Of a DNA stretch of 35,043 bases, positions 1-8,414 are shown one piece after another; position 1 is the first letter of the stretch, and each line of letters begins with the position of its first letter. Source of the stretch: a virus; IMG/VR virus record IMGVR_UViG_3300021961_000014, positions 1-35,043 of that record; one strand, 5' to 3'. The notes beneath the pieces are model-generated. The model had not been told where the DNA came from and searched no databases. It was given only the letters and a program-made list of their open reading frames with translations. A program made the translations under genes and the position numbers.

Positions 1-127
1 GATCGTCCGAGGGTATTCTGACATTCAGGCCGCCGGGCGGGCTATGGGTGGAGATCTTAAGCAGATAAGAGATGCAACCGTTCCGATCGATCAGTTTTTG
101 TCTAAAGTTTTGGGGGTGTCTGTAACT
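1..127. repeat. 127-bp terminal direct repeat, left copy
   Basis: Bases 1-127 are identical to 34917-35043. Both copies lie inside the tape-measure reading frame and are in the same phase, so joining them restores one gene. An exact 127-bp overlap is what a de Bruijn assembler leaves on a circular contig. It is therefore most likely an assembly overlap rather than a biological terminal repeat. Confidence 0.93.
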
Positions 128-1735
128 CAGGTTAGAAAGTTGAGTGAGCAATCAAAGATATCAGCGGAAGACGTTAGAAAAGCGTTTGAATTAATGACGT
201 CCGATGGGTACCGATTCCATGACATGATGAAAGCCCAGTCTGAAACAACCGGCGGGGCTATTTCTAACCTTAAGGACCAAATAGGTGTTTTGGCCATTGC
301 TATGGGACAGCCATTGCTTAAGCCCATTAATACTATAGTTAATGCATTACGTTGGTTAGTTGAAGCGGTAAACAATCTTTCACCAGCATCAAAAACGTTT
401 ATTTCAATATCTGCCGCCGTAACAACTGGCGTCATGGGCATGGTAACTGCATTCGGACTCTTTGCGCTTGCCGTTGGCGGTGCGAAGATAGCACTCATAG
501 CACTTGCTGGAAGTACAGGAATGGGTCTTTTGATTGGCGGCGTGACGCTTCTTGGGACGGCTGTCTATAGAAATATGGACAGCATAAAAATAGCTTTCCT
601 TGAAATGAGGGTTAGCGTAACAAAGAGCTTGATTGCCGTAAAAGAGGCCGTTAATAGTGTTATGTATGGCATGAGGTACGCTCTCGGAAAGTTCAATAAA
701 GAAGAGGTAAAGCCATTTTTTGACGTAGAATCAGACAAAAAATCTATTGAAGCACTAAAAAAAGCGATCTATGAACTAAATAAGAAAAAAGCCGACGCTG
801 AGGAAAAGGAGATAGCGGACAAGAAAAAAGCACTCGCAGAAAAAAAAGCACTTGAAGACAAAGAGGTTCAGGATAAAAAAGACAGGTTGGCTCAGGTAGA
901 ATCTGATAAAAAGGCGGCGGCTGATTTAGAAAAACAGAAAGAAGAAGAAGAAAAACAACGCAAAGAAGAAAAAGCGCAGCGCGAAATAGACAGAGAAGCC
1001 GCAAAAGCACTCAAAATAAAACAGGATGCCGAGAAAATATTTCTCGAAAAAGACGCTCAAGAAATTGAACGTAAAAAAGCACTCAATCAAATCACGCTTG
1101 AAGAAGAGATTGCGCACAATGAAAGGCTGCTTGAGCAAGAGGGTCTGACTCAAGACGCTATAGATGCTATAAGGAAAAGAGGTTACGATTTAGAAACGCA
1201 GAGGATGGTTGAGCTTGACGCAAAGAAAAAGTTGCAGCAATCAATGTTTTTGGATGCATTCGCCAAATTGGGAGAGGGTCAACTTTCTATACAAGAGGCC
1301 GTTTCGGAGGGAATCCTTGAGTTTTACAAACGCGAGGCATTGGCTGCGATAGACATTGAGGCTGGAAAACTACTTCAAATGGGGATAGGTAAGCTAATGG
1401 CGTCAATGTTTACTGACCCGTTGGGTTATGCCGCAATAGCCGCCGCGGGAGCGATAACATCCGGTGCCAGGTCCATTATATCCCCGATCAAACTTGCAGA
1501 GGGCGGCATCGTAATGCCTCAATCCGGCGGGGTTCAGGCAACAATCGGAGAGGGCGGGCGCGCCGAAGCTGTAATACCATTAGACGATCCACGGTCACAG
1601 GAAGTTTTGGGTGGTGGCCAGGCAATTCTTCGCGTGATAATCTTGGACTCTGACGGCATGACAACGTTGGCAAAAGGCGTTTACAAGAAACAAACCGAGA
1701 TGCTAAGAACTGGCGAGCTGACACCTAGAAAGTAA
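2..1735 (+). CDS. Tail tape measure protein, C-terminal part (gene crosses the window ends)
   Basis: This is the 3' part of the tape measure gene; the 5' part is at 34438-35043, and the joined protein is 737 aa. It sets tail length and is packed inside the tail tube. The reading frame is already open at base 2. Two long hydrophobic stretches lie around window bases 390-570 (IALIALAGSTGMGLLIGGV is one). A very charged Lys/Glu/Ala coiled coil follows, around 730-1240. The C-terminus has the GGIV...IGEGGRAEAVIPLD pattern common at tape measure ends. It is followed 4 bp later by the distal tail gene and preceded by tail chaperones, the normal siphovirus order. The length is short for the class, which suggests a fairly short tail. 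Confidence 0.9.
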   Translation: MVRGYSDIQAAGRAMGGDLKQIRDATVPIDQFLSKVLGVSVTQVRKLSEQSKISAEDVRKAFELMTSDGYRFHDMMKAQSETTGGAISNLKDQIGVLAIAMGQPLLKPINTIVNALRWLVEAVNNLSPASKTFISISAAVTTGVMGMVTAFGLFALAVGGAKIALIALAGSTGMGLLIGGVTLLGTAVYRNMDSIKIAFLEMRVSVTKSLIAVKEAVNSVMYGMRYALGKFNKEEVKPFFDVESDKKSIEALKKAIYELNKKKADAEEKEIADKKKALAEKKALEDKEVQDKKDRLAQVESDKKAAADLEKQKEEEEKQRKEEKAQREIDREAAKALKIKQDAEKIFLEKDAQEIERKKALNQITLEEEIAHNERLLEQEGLTQDAIDAIRKRGYDLETQRMVELDAKKKLQQSMFLDAFAKLGEGQLSIQEAVSEGILEFYKREALAAIDIEAGKLLQMGIGKLMASMFTDPLGYAAIAAAGAITSGARSIISPIKLAEGGIVMPQSGGVQATIGEGGRAEAVIPLDDPRSQEVLGGGQAILRVIILDSDGMTTLAKGVYKKQTEMLRTGELTPRK

Positions 1736-1739
1736 CATT

Positions 1740-2522
1740 ATGGCAACACCAACATTTTCATTTCACACAAAGAATAGGATAAATAGTGGCAGCACATTTG
1801 TCATGACATCTGCGCCTTCAATCTCAACATCTGCCATTTTTGACCGAAAAAGAAACACCAAATTGACGTCTGTAGGGTCTGATGATGTTACGGATGAAGT
1901 GTGGCAGATAACGTTTACAGGTGACGTGGCCAAAAATATAAGTGCCATCATGATGGATAATCACAACATAAAAAGTGGTAACGTCAAGTATTGGAACGGG
2001 GCTTCATACGTTGACTTTTCGCCAGCAATTTCACTCAGTGGCAACTCAGCGGCGACAAGTTTTTTTAGCTTCGCTCAAGTTTCTACGTCAAGATTGCAGT
2101 TTACATTCGAGACAACAATTGTCGCAGACGCTCAAAAATATGTAGGCGAAATAATGGCGTTCGATTTGATCGGCACTCCATCGCGTAGGCCATCATCGTT
2201 CGTGATATCTCAAAATGAGAGATCTGTAATACATGAGACAGCTAACGGCGGTAATGTTTACGTTTTTTTTGGGAAAAAGTCTAAAATAAAAATTACATTT
2301 TCCGACGCTTCATATTCTGATATTGATCTTTTCTTGACGCTAAAAGAGCTTGGCGATGTTTTTTATATCTACCCAAGCGGCGGTGAGTATGAAGGCGTTG
2401 ATGTCGGTTTTAGATTGCAAGACATCTATCAAGTTAACTACGTTAATGATTTTTCACCAAACCTAAAATCCAACATACTAGAATTAAATCAGTCGTTGGC
2501 CATGGAGTTGCAGGAGACGTGA
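1740..2522 (+). CDS. Putative distal tail / tail tip protein (260 aa)
   Basis: This gene lies directly after the tape measure, where siphoviruses encode the distal tail protein that joins the tube to the tip. The 260-aa product is rich in Ser, Thr and aromatic residues in alternating patterns typical of beta sandwiches and has no membrane segment. No family motif could be recognised by eye, so the role rests on position. The ATG is 4 bp after the tape measure stop. The stop codon overlaps the GTG start of the next gene (GTGA), which implies coupled translation. Confidence 0.6.
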   Translation: MATPTFSFHTKNRINSGSTFVMTSAPSISTSAIFDRKRNTKLTSVGSDDVTDEVWQITFTGDVAKNISAIMMDNHNIKSGNVKYWNGASYVDFSPAISLSGNSAATSFFSFAQVSTSRLQFTFETTIVADAQKYVGEIMAFDLIGTPSRRPSSFVISQNERSVIHETANGGNVYVFFGKKSKIKITFSDASYSDIDLFLTLKELGDVFYIYPSGGEYEGVDVGFRLQDIYQVNYVNDFSPNLKSNILELNQSLAMELQET

Positions 2523-3775
2523 GCGCAGAGGAGCAGATTGATAGCAACATCCACCGGCCTTTTCGCCGTTTGTGGATCAAAAGAAAGCTAACGTCTGGCG
2601 ATTACGAATCAGACTGGCAACGCGTCGACACGATAGACGGCGAGGATCAGGTCATAGAGTGGGGCATTGTCACGTATGAGATTGACTCCGACCCATCGAC
2701 TGATCAGTCTACGTTTGATATTTCCAGCGTTACTATAAAGATAAGGAACGACACCGGACTATGGAATAACGAGCGATCAAGTACGTCATTGTTTTTCCCA
2801 GACGACGTTTTCTTGACGCGTAAGTTTACACGAATAAAAATAGAGGCCGGATACCTTGACTCAGACGGAGAAGAGCAGGGCGGCTGCACAATGTTTGAGG
2901 GCCTTATAGAGTCGGTTCGCACATCTGAGGACCGTGTTGCCGTGATAAACACCATGAGCTATCTTTACGTACTGAAAAACTACCCGATATCAGATAGGTC
3001 ATATAGTGCGACGCCTACTGATATCTCTACGTTAATTTCTGGGATATTTGGGCTATCAAAAGTTTCTGATTTCATTTATCTTGACACGAACACCCCGGCA
3101 CTTGACGGCGAGATAGCGGACCCTTCGGCGTTAGAGGGGGATTACTGGCAAGTAATCCAAAGGCTGGCTTTCCTAAGCAACTCAGTACCCGTTTTGGTCG
3201 GTGAGATAATCGGTAGCGAAGGAAACGGGCAGTCCTTTAAATTTATACCGCGCACGCCGGTAGGCACTTCTAAGCGAGTTTTCAAAGGGTCTGGGACATC
3301 AGACCCAGACATTTACACCATTGACAGCTACGACGACGAAGGCGCAAAGCGTGTAGTTTTGAGATGGAATGACTATACATCTTCTCCGCCAATATTTGCT
3401 CAAAGCTCAAATGACAAACTTCGTGAAAAGTATTTAAATAAAACGTCAGAGGTTGACGTTTCAATTTTGTCATCTTCTGATAGGCAGGCGTTACTTGATG
3501 CACTGCTTGCATACTGGGAGAACCCAAGAGAAAGTTTGACGTTTAGCTGTAAAATGATGTTAAATAATATCAACGTAATGGATTTGATAAACATATCAAT
3601 ACCTGGCGTATACCCAGAGGATGTTGCCCGTTGGGGGTATGGTGTTTGGGGTGATGTTGTCGGATCTGCTGCACGCGCCGGGCTAATTATCGACTCCGCC
3701 GCAGAGTCCCTTGTCACTGGGGTATCATCTGATCTTGACAACTGGAAAACAACTATAAAATGCGAGAAGGTATAA
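2519..3775 (+). CDS. Putative tail hub / minor tail protein (418 aa)
   Basis: The gene starts with GTG inside the stop of the preceding gene. The 418-aa product has long beta-rich segments and no hydrophobic helices. It lies third in the tape measure, distal tail, hub order of siphovirus tail tips, so it is probably the baseplate hub or tail-associated protein that carries the receptor-binding tip. An Asp/Ser-rich first third precedes a segment around residues 300-360 with an amphipathic helix (SSDRQALLDALLAYWENPRE), a hub-like feature. No peptidase motif is visible. The role is inferred from position. Confidence 0.55.
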   Translation: MSAEEQIDSNIHRPFRRLWIKRKLTSGDYESDWQRVDTIDGEDQVIEWGIVTYEIDSDPSTDQSTFDISSVTIKIRNDTGLWNNERSSTSLFFPDDVFLTRKFTRIKIEAGYLDSDGEEQGGCTMFEGLIESVRTSEDRVAVINTMSYLYVLKNYPISDRSYSATPTDISTLISGIFGLSKVSDFIYLDTNTPALDGEIADPSALEGDYWQVIQRLAFLSNSVPVLVGEIIGSEGNGQSFKFIPRTPVGTSKRVFKGSGTSDPDIYTIDSYDDEGAKRVVLRWNDYTSSPPIFAQSSNDKLREKYLNKTSEVDVSILSSSDRQALLDALLAYWENPRESLTFSCKMMLNNINVMDLINISIPGVYPEDVARWGYGVWGDVVGSAARAGLIIDSAAESLVTGVSSDLDNWKTTIKCEKV

Positions 3776-3778
3776 AGA

Positions 3779-4366
3779 ATGACGTTCAATAATATTAATA
3801 ATGGCGACCCGCTTGACGCTACAAAAGCCATGGAGAATTGGCGAAATGTGAATTATGGTAGCGCATTGCTTCCTGTTAATAGTTCAGGATCTGGTGTCGA
3901 TGACACCATTGATCTAGGAAGTTCAAGTTTTGGTTTTAAAGATGGGTTTTTTACTGGCGCGTTAACTATTGGTGCACAGCCATATTTCTTGGCTGACAGC
4001 GGTTCCAGGAGTAATACTGGAAATATTGACAACCTCGTTGAAGTTGAAAATGTTGGTGGGTTTACTCTTTCTTCTGGAAAAATAACAATATCAGCATCCG
4101 GTCTATACATCATATCTGTAGACTGCATTATAGCCGCAACGGGTGGTTTTTCCGGTAACGTTACGCTTAACCATTACAATTCATCTGGGACTTTACTAAG
4201 GGCTGTGCAGATTGGAGCCGGCTCTACAGACCAGAACAGCTCGCAATCTGGATCCATAACGCTAAGGATGTCAGCGGGTGATTATATTTATGTTGCCTAT
4301 GTAGAGACGGCTGGTACCCCAAGCGTGTCTAGCGTGCAGGTGTCTATACTTGGTTGGCCATCATGA
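3779..4366 (+). CDS. C1q/TNF-like tail tip protein, putative receptor binding (195 aa)
   Basis: The last ~110 residues follow the C1q/TNF jelly-roll pattern: a hydrophobic strand with SGLYIISVDC, a turn, a second strand with LNHYNSSGTLLRAVQ, then SITLRMSAGDYIYVAYVETAG and a C-terminal VQVSILG strand. Such domains trimerise and occur at the ends of phage fibres, where they contact receptors. The N-terminal ~65 residues would attach to the hub. It is the last gene of the tail module and the only candidate tip adhesin there. The stop overlaps the start of the lysis gene (ATGA). The fold call is good; the receptor role is inferred. Confidence 0.65.
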   Translation: MTFNNINNGDPLDATKAMENWRNVNYGSALLPVNSSGSGVDDTIDLGSSSFGFKDGFFTGALTIGAQPYFLADSGSRSNTGNIDNLVEVENVGGFTLSSGKITISASGLYIISVDCIIAATGGFSGNVTLNHYNSSGTLLRAVQIGAGSTDQNSSQSGSITLRMSAGDYIYVAYVETAGTPSVSSVQVSILGWPS

Positions 4367-4764
4367 ACACACTAGAATTTCACGTAACAAAAAAAGAAAA
4401 AGGCAAAAAAGCTGATATAGTATTTGGGGAACTACTATTTATGGATGGGGACAGATGCGTCCGACAATTCCCTGCCAACTCTGGCGGATGGGGAAATGGT
4501 CCGCTACCTTTTGGAGAGTATAAATGCCACGCCGCAAGGCCGCTTCCTTCTGGTTCACCTGAAGGGTTGGGCACTTGGATAATGGGGATAGAACCACTTT
4601 TTGAAACGTCAAGATACAACCTTGCTATCCATAAAGACGGTGGCGTACCTGGAACTCTTGGCTGCATTGGCATAACCGAGGATGATGATTTTTGCTTTGC
4701 GTTATTAAAAACGCATAAACCAGAAATGTTGACGGTATATGATTTCGCAAATTCTAAACGATAG
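4363..4764 (+). CDS. DUF5675-type peptidoglycan hydrolase candidate (endolysin?)
   Basis: The 133-aa product has the DUF5675 pattern: a GEY motif near residues 51-53, then LAIHKDGGVPGTLGCIGI with His90 and Cys101. This H...G-x2-G-C-I-G arrangement resembles the His/Cys centre of L,D-transpeptidase-like enzymes acting on peptidoglycan. There is no signal peptide, so a holin would be needed for export. I chose ATG 4363, which overlaps the preceding stop (ATGA), over a TTG at 4354. No other lysozyme or amidase is visible in the genome and holin-like genes follow, so this is the best endolysin candidate. Catalytic activity is inferred. Confidence 0.65.
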   Translation: MNTLEFHVTKKEKGKKADIVFGELLFMDGDRCVRQFPANSGGWGNGPLPFGEYKCHAARPLPSGSPEGLGTWIMGIEPLFETSRYNLAIHKDGGVPGTLGCIGITEDDDFCFALLKTHKPEMLTVYDFANSKR

Positions 4765-4981
4765 AGAAAAAACGCATGGATCTTTCTGTGACGTTTCAAA
4801 CACATCACAGGCACTAAAGAAAGTTTTGCAAAAAAATATAATTCTACCGGAAAGGGCCGAGGCTATTTATGATGTTTTACAGAAAATAGCACGCATAGGT
4901 GAGGGTGACAAACTGTTTACCGACCACTGGGTAGCCATCGCTGGTTACGCCGAACTTCGCAGAAAGAGTTGCGTAAGATAA
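4739..4981 (+). CDS. DUF6378 family phage protein (80 aa)
   Basis: The product carries the DUF6378 signature: ILNDREKTHGSF at the start, a central EAIYDVLQKIARI helix, and DHWVAIAGYAEL near the end. The family is frequent in phages; its function is not known. It overlaps the end of the hydrolase gene by 26 bp in another frame and is followed 1 bp later by a membrane protein gene, so it is embedded in the lysis module. Family assignment is confident; no function is claimed. Confidence 0.8.
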   Translation: MISQILNDREKTHGSFCDVSNTSQALKKVLQKNIILPERAEAIYDVLQKIARIGEGDKLFTDHWVAIAGYAELRRKSCVR

Positions 4982-4982
4982 T

Positions 4983-5255
4983 ATGGAAATGTTTTATTTG
5001 TTGATAGGCGCTTTTTCTGGCGGTGTTTCGTCAATTATTCTGCTTTATCGTATTTTCACAACCAAATCAGAATTTGAGAAATTAAAAGAAGATTTTGAAA
5101 AATCAGAGAAAAATATCCTTGACATGAAACGTGATTACGTCACTCACCAAACACTAGAATTAATGCTTGCAAGGATCACTGACCAACTTAGTCATATCAG
5201 CGATTCACTAAAATCACTCACTAAGAAAGGTTACAATGGAGGAAATAACGAGTGA
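4983..5255 (+). CDS. Membrane-anchored coiled-coil protein, holin- or spanin-like (90 aa)
   Basis: One N-terminal transmembrane helix (about residues 4-24, YLLIGAFSGGVSSIILLY) is followed by a charged coiled coil (about 28-85) with no second membrane segment. This is the layout of an inner-membrane spanin subunit, and also of some small holin-associated proteins. It sits between the putative hydrolase and the LLH-like holin. No outer-membrane lipoprotein partner (lipobox gene) was seen inside it or next to it, so the spanin call is open. Confidence 0.6.
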   Translation: MEMFYLLIGAFSGGVSSIILLYRIFTTKSEFEKLKEDFEKSEKNILDMKRDYVTHQTLELMLARITDQLSHISDSLKSLTKKGYNGGNNE

Positions 5256-5433
5256 AGAAATTGAACTTTTCCACTCGATGCACGAACTTATTTTGCTATT
5301 AAGTATGAAACTTGATAAAATTGAACGTGAATTAATGAATTTGCAGGCAGCGAACGTGTCTCAGGTAATTGTTATCGATAAAGCGATAGCGAATATCGGT
5401 ACGGTTATTAAACAAATGAGGATTTTAAAATGA
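5236..5433 (+). CDS. Small coiled-coil protein of the lysis module (65 aa)
   Basis: A 65-aa, mostly helical protein with heptad-like hydrophobic spacing (LHELILLLSMKLDKIERELMNL) and no clear membrane helix. The ATG lies within the end of the preceding gene, 6 bases after an AAGG motif, and the stop overlaps the next start by 4 bp (ATGA). It could assemble with the preceding membrane coiled-coil protein. No family was recognised. Confidence 0.6.
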   Translation: MEEITSEEIELFHSMHELILLLSMKLDKIERELMNLQAANVSQVIVIDKAIANIGTVIKQMRILK

Positions 5434-5807
5434 ATTTTATACTAGGATTTTTTGGAAATATTGGAACTGCCGTTGTTAGCTGGGCAGTTGGCGGCGTTGT
5501 CCGTTCATTTGTTGAAACTGAGCTAAAGAAACACGCCGACAATTTGAAAGACGACGTAATATCAAAAATAAAAGGTGACGTTAAAAAAGTAGACGATAAA
5601 GATTTGCAGGAGATGGCACGTTATGCAGTCCGGTATGTAGCAAAGAATTTCCCAGATATTGACAACTCCGAAAAACTTCAAAAGGCAATTACAACGCTTC
5701 AATCAATAACGCCACCCGCTGTTGACTTTTTCTTTTCTGACGCCGCTCTCAGAGGGATAATTGAGGCGGCGTATAGAGATTTTAAAAAAGAGTTGTCGAA
5801 TATTTAG
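5430..5807 (+). CDS. LLH-family-like holin candidate (125 aa)
   Basis: The N-terminus is hydrophobic (residues 1-27, with AVVSWAVGGVV), followed by an amphipathic Lys-rich region. The C-terminal half resembles the phage LL-H holin family: MARYAVRYVAKNF, then a Lys-containing helix with a short linker, and IIEAAYRDFKKEL at the end. In that family the hydrophobic N-terminus forms the membrane lesion. It is the last gene of the rightward late unit and faces the leftward gene ending at 5822. The fold similarity is by pattern only. Confidence 0.55.
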   Translation: MNFILGFFGNIGTAVVSWAVGGVVRSFVETELKKHADNLKDDVISKIKGDVKKVDDKDLQEMARYAVRYVAKNFPDIDNSEKLQKAITTLQSITPPAVDFFFSDAALRGIIEAAYRDFKKELSNI

Positions 5808-5821
5808 GGGAGTTTATCATC

Positions 5822-6061
5822 TCAAACACAAACCTCCAAAATATTATTTAATTTCGCAGCTGCCGACCTCAATGTCTCCCCGGCATATCTTGGACACTGA
5901 ATCTCTATGTCATTATAGGGCTTTATTGTTATCATGTCAATAACATTCCTTTTGCAAAGAGATGATCCTTTCTTCGTTAACACCAAGACGTGGTCGTCAT
6001 TAATCATTAAATGATGATGTTTTTCTTTCACTTTATAAATTAACTCGTTGATATTTTTCAT
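5822..6061 (-). CDS. Hypothetical protein (79 aa), leftward early gene
   Basis: A leftward 79-aa frame with an AAGGA motif 6-7 bases before the ATG at 6061. The protein is Lys/His/Ile rich, starts with a helix containing a KHHHL stretch, then has short strands; there is no membrane segment or recognised family. It follows the pentapeptide-repeat gene by 16 bp and probably shares its promoter near 6313-6341. It ends 14 bp from the late operon end, and no clear terminator hairpin is seen between them. Confidence 0.6.
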   Translation of the reverse strand: MKNINELIYKVKEKHHHLMINDDHVLVLTKKGSSLCKRNVIDMITIKPYNDIEIQCPRYAGETLRSAAAKLNNILEVCV

Positions 6062-6077
6062 TTTTTATCCTTATTTT

Positions 6078-6284
6078 TTAAAAATTTTGCATCAAAAATT
6101 TTGCATCGCTAAAATCTGCACAACTCAAATCTGAATCCATAAATTTTACACCTCTCAAATCTGAATCATTAAAGATTACATCTCTCAAATCTACAAAGCT
6201 AAAATCTGCACATTCTCCACCCGGTTCATTGTTTAAATATTTCCGGTGTAATTCTAAAATTTCATTGAATTCCTCTTGATTCAT
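6078..6284 (-). CDS. Short pentapeptide-repeat protein (68 aa)
   Basis: After an N-terminal helix (residues 1-17) the protein consists of A(D/N)LXX-type pentapeptides: ADFSF VDLRD VIFND SDLRG VKFMD SDLSC ADFSD AKFLM. That is about eight coils, or two turns of a right-handed quadrilateral beta helix. Long members mimic DNA and inhibit gyrase; one this short may only be a binding or scaffold module. The repeat is visible in the DNA as recurring imperfect 15-mers. A strong AGGAGG lies upstream of the ATG at 6284. It is the first gene after a leftward promoter with an operator. Confidence 0.75.
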   Translation of the reverse strand: MNQEEFNEILELHRKYLNNEPGGECADFSFVDLRDVIFNDSDLRGVKFMDSDLSCADFSDAKFLMQNF

Positions 6285-6307
6285 AATTAATACCTCCTAA
6301 ATTATAA

Positions 6308-6341
6308 TTGAAATAATAACATAATATCTTTACAATGTAAA
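6308..6341 (-). promoter_or_regulatory. Leftward promoter with operator O1 (overlaps a rightward one)
   Basis: On the minus strand TTTACA (6336-6341), a 17-bp spacer and TATTAT (6313-6318) form a good sigma70 promoter for the pentapeptide gene. On the plus strand TTGAAA (6308-6313), 17 bp and TACAAT (6331-6336) form a second candidate. The palindrome TTTACAATGTAAA (6329-6341) covers the leftward -35 and the rightward -10, so one bound repressor could block both. Confidence 0.7.
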
Positions 6342-6377
6342 TACATTTTTAAATTTTTTCAGATATAAAAAAACGCA

Positions 6378-6406
6378 TTGCTCTTTACATTGTAAAAGTG
6401 TAGACT
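6378..6406 (+). promoter_or_regulatory. Rightward promoter for the primase-helicase with operator O2
   Basis: TTGCTC (6378-6383), a 17-bp spacer and TAGACT (6401-6406) lie about 30 bp before the helicase ATG. The palindrome TTTACATTGTAAA (6384-6396) fills most of the spacer, an ideal place for a repressor. Confidence 0.65.
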
Positions 6407-6434
6407 GGCCACTCAATAATCTGGGAGTTTAAAA

Positions 6435-8348
6435 ATGGAACATCAAATAGCAGAATCTATGCGATCGGCTGGAATATCCCCACCGCCGCAAATAATAATC
6501 GATGGCACGTTGCACCGCTTTGATAACAACTCAAAAGGTAAGACTGGATGGTATGTAATATTTCCAGACGGCGTACCTGCTGGCCGGTTTGGTTGTTGGC
6601 GTGACGGCGTTGATCAGTCGTGGCGAGCTCATATAGATAGGCCATTATCAATGATGGAGAGCATGCAACACGCAAGGCGAATGGCTGAGTCTAAGAAAAT
6701 GAGAGATGATGCCAAAATGGCCGCTCAATCAATCGCCGCGCTATCAGCGGCTCAGATATGGGAACGGTCAAAAGAATGTGATTCAAGCGAGTATTTGACG
6801 CGTAAAAACGTAAGCGCAAACGGCGCGAGATTGTCTGAGGATGGACGTCTAGTCATTCCCGTCTATAGCGAGAGCGGCGATATTCAATCGCTTCAATTCA
6901 TCTCAGAAAACGGAGAGAAGCGTTTCCTTAAATCTGGAAAAATGAAATGTGGTCACTACATCATCGGGGAAACAGGGTCGGGCAGTATTTATATCGCCGA
7001 GGGGTTCGCGACTGCATCAACGATACACGAGACCACCGGTAGCGCGTGTGTCGTCGCATTCTCAGGTGGGAATATGTTAGATGTTGCCGAACATATCAAA
7101 AAACAATTTGGCGCAGCGAGAGACATTGTTATCGTCGGAGATAATGACAACAACGGGAAAGGGCAGGAGTACGCAGCCGTTGCAGGGGAAGCTACTGGTT
7201 GCAGGGTTATAATTTCGCCAGAAAAGGGTGACGTAAACGACTACGCGGCCAGTGGCGGGGATGTGTTGTCGTTGTTGTGCCCACCAAAAAACGCCGGGTG
7301 GTTGGTTCCTGTATCTGATTTTTGCGCACAACCGGCCCCGATCCGCTGGCTTGTGCGTGGGTGGCTACAGTCTGACGCACTCATGATGGTGCATGGACCG
7401 TCTGGCGGCGGGAAAACATTCGTAGTCCTCGACTGGGTTTTGCGAATATCCGCGGGAATGAATGATTGGTGTGGTAAAAAGGTGACGTCCGGAAGTGTTG
7501 TGTACCTAGCCGGAGAAGGCCATCATGGTCTAAGGGGTCGTGTTGCCGCTTGGAAGCATAAAAATGAGGCTACGTTAGGTAACATGTGGCTATCTAGCGA
7601 TGGCTGCGAGCTAAACACACCGGAGGGTTACATCACTGTAGTAGAGAGCATTAAAACGTTGCCGAAATCGCCTTCGATAATAATAGTTGACACACTACAC
7701 CGTTTCCTGCACGGCGACGAAAACAGTGCGCAGGATGCAAAGTCCATGATCGACGCCTGCGCGGGTCTAATGCGTGAGTTTGGGTGTTCTGTTGTTTTAG
7801 TTCATCACACTGGGACGGGTGGGACAGATAGAGCCAGGGGGTCAACGGCGTGGCGTGGGGCTCTCGATATTGAAATAGGGATAACGCCTGGCGAAAACGG
7901 CGGACCTATAAAGATAGCGCAGCATAAAAGTAAGGATTCCGAGCAATCAAAAGATGTGTACGTTAAACTTGAGAGCGTCACAATCCCAGGTTGGATAGAT
8001 GAAGATGGGGAGCCCGTTAAAAGTGCCGTGGTTACACAATCTGACGCTCCCGTTGACAGAAAGAAAGACAATGCACAACACATGAAGACGTTCAAGAATG
8101 CTTGGTTCGATTCTGGCGCAGAAGTGCGAGAAAATAAGCCGTATATCTCAAAATCGGCACTGAAAAATAAATTGGAAAAAGACGGTCGCAGTGAAAGAAC
8201 CGTTAAGAATGACTTGAATCCATCGTACAATGACAAACTTATCGGGTTTCTGATTTTGAATAAATTCATAACGACACATGAGCATGGCTGGATCGTTATT
8301 AATGACACAGAGTCAAGCGCGATGATGATATCTAGGCTGGAGAGGTAG
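6435..8348 (+). CDS. Bifunctional Toprim primase / RepA-type hexameric helicase (637 aa)
   Basis: A replication protein expected to unwind the fork and probably prime it. The N-terminal half has a Toprim domain: IAEGFATA (187-194) supplies the catalytic Glu, and VIVGDNDNNGKG (232-243) the acidic metal-binding cluster. The C-terminal half is a RecA-like AAA_25/RepA core: Walker A HGPSGGGKT (320-328), AGEGHHGLRGR (359-369), Walker B IIIVDTLHR (415-423) and VHHTGTGGTDRARGS (456-470). A helical tail (about 530-610) may bind DNA or partners. The gene stands alone on the plus strand behind its own operator-controlled promoter and ends at a hairpin terminator. With DnaA boxes at 17,338, it suggests theta replication helped by host DnaA. 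Confidence 0.9.
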   Translation: MEHQIAESMRSAGISPPPQIIIDGTLHRFDNNSKGKTGWYVIFPDGVPAGRFGCWRDGVDQSWRAHIDRPLSMMESMQHARRMAESKKMRDDAKMAAQSIAALSAAQIWERSKECDSSEYLTRKNVSANGARLSEDGRLVIPVYSESGDIQSLQFISENGEKRFLKSGKMKCGHYIIGETGSGSIYIAEGFATASTIHETTGSACVVAFSGGNMLDVAEHIKKQFGAARDIVIVGDNDNNGKGQEYAAVAGEATGCRVIISPEKGDVNDYAASGGDVLSLLCPPKNAGWLVPVSDFCAQPAPIRWLVRGWLQSDALMMVHGPSGGGKTFVVLDWVLRISAGMNDWCGKKVTSGSVVYLAGEGHHGLRGRVAAWKHKNEATLGNMWLSSDGCELNTPEGYITVVESIKTLPKSPSIIIVDTLHRFLHGDENSAQDAKSMIDACAGLMREFGCSVVLVHHTGTGGTDRARGSTAWRGALDIEIGITPGENGGPIKIAQHKSKDSEQSKDVYVKLESVTIPGWIDEDGEPVKSAVVTQSDAPVDRKKDNAQHMKTFKNAWFDSGAEVRENKPYISKSALKNKLEKDGRSERTVKNDLNPSYNDKLIGFLILNKFITTHEHGWIVINDTESSAMMISRLER

Positions 8349-8350
8349 TT

Positions 8351-8386
8351 TAAAAAAAAAAGATCCGCATTTTTGCGGATCTTTAA
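8351..8386 (-). terminator. Strong intrinsic terminator between convergent genes
   Basis: An 11-bp perfect stem AAAGATCCGCA / TGCGGATCTTT (8359-8369 with 8374-8384) has a TTTT loop. On the minus strand the stem runs straight into a ten-base T tract, so it ends the leftward transcript from 8415 efficiently. On the plus strand only TTT follows, so it is weaker for the helicase transcript. Confidence 0.88.
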
Positions 8387-8414
8387 AATCATCTCTTGAT
8401 TGCCAAAACGTCTT

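Noticed and set aside
1-127. Biological direct terminal repeat
   Set aside because: Exactly 127 bases and in the middle of the tape measure gene; most likely assembly overlap. A true terminal repeat would not normally interrupt this gene.
6078-6284. CRISPR-like or tandem DNA repeat
   Set aside because: The recurring 15-base units simply encode pentapeptide repeats; spacing and divergence are those of coding repeats.
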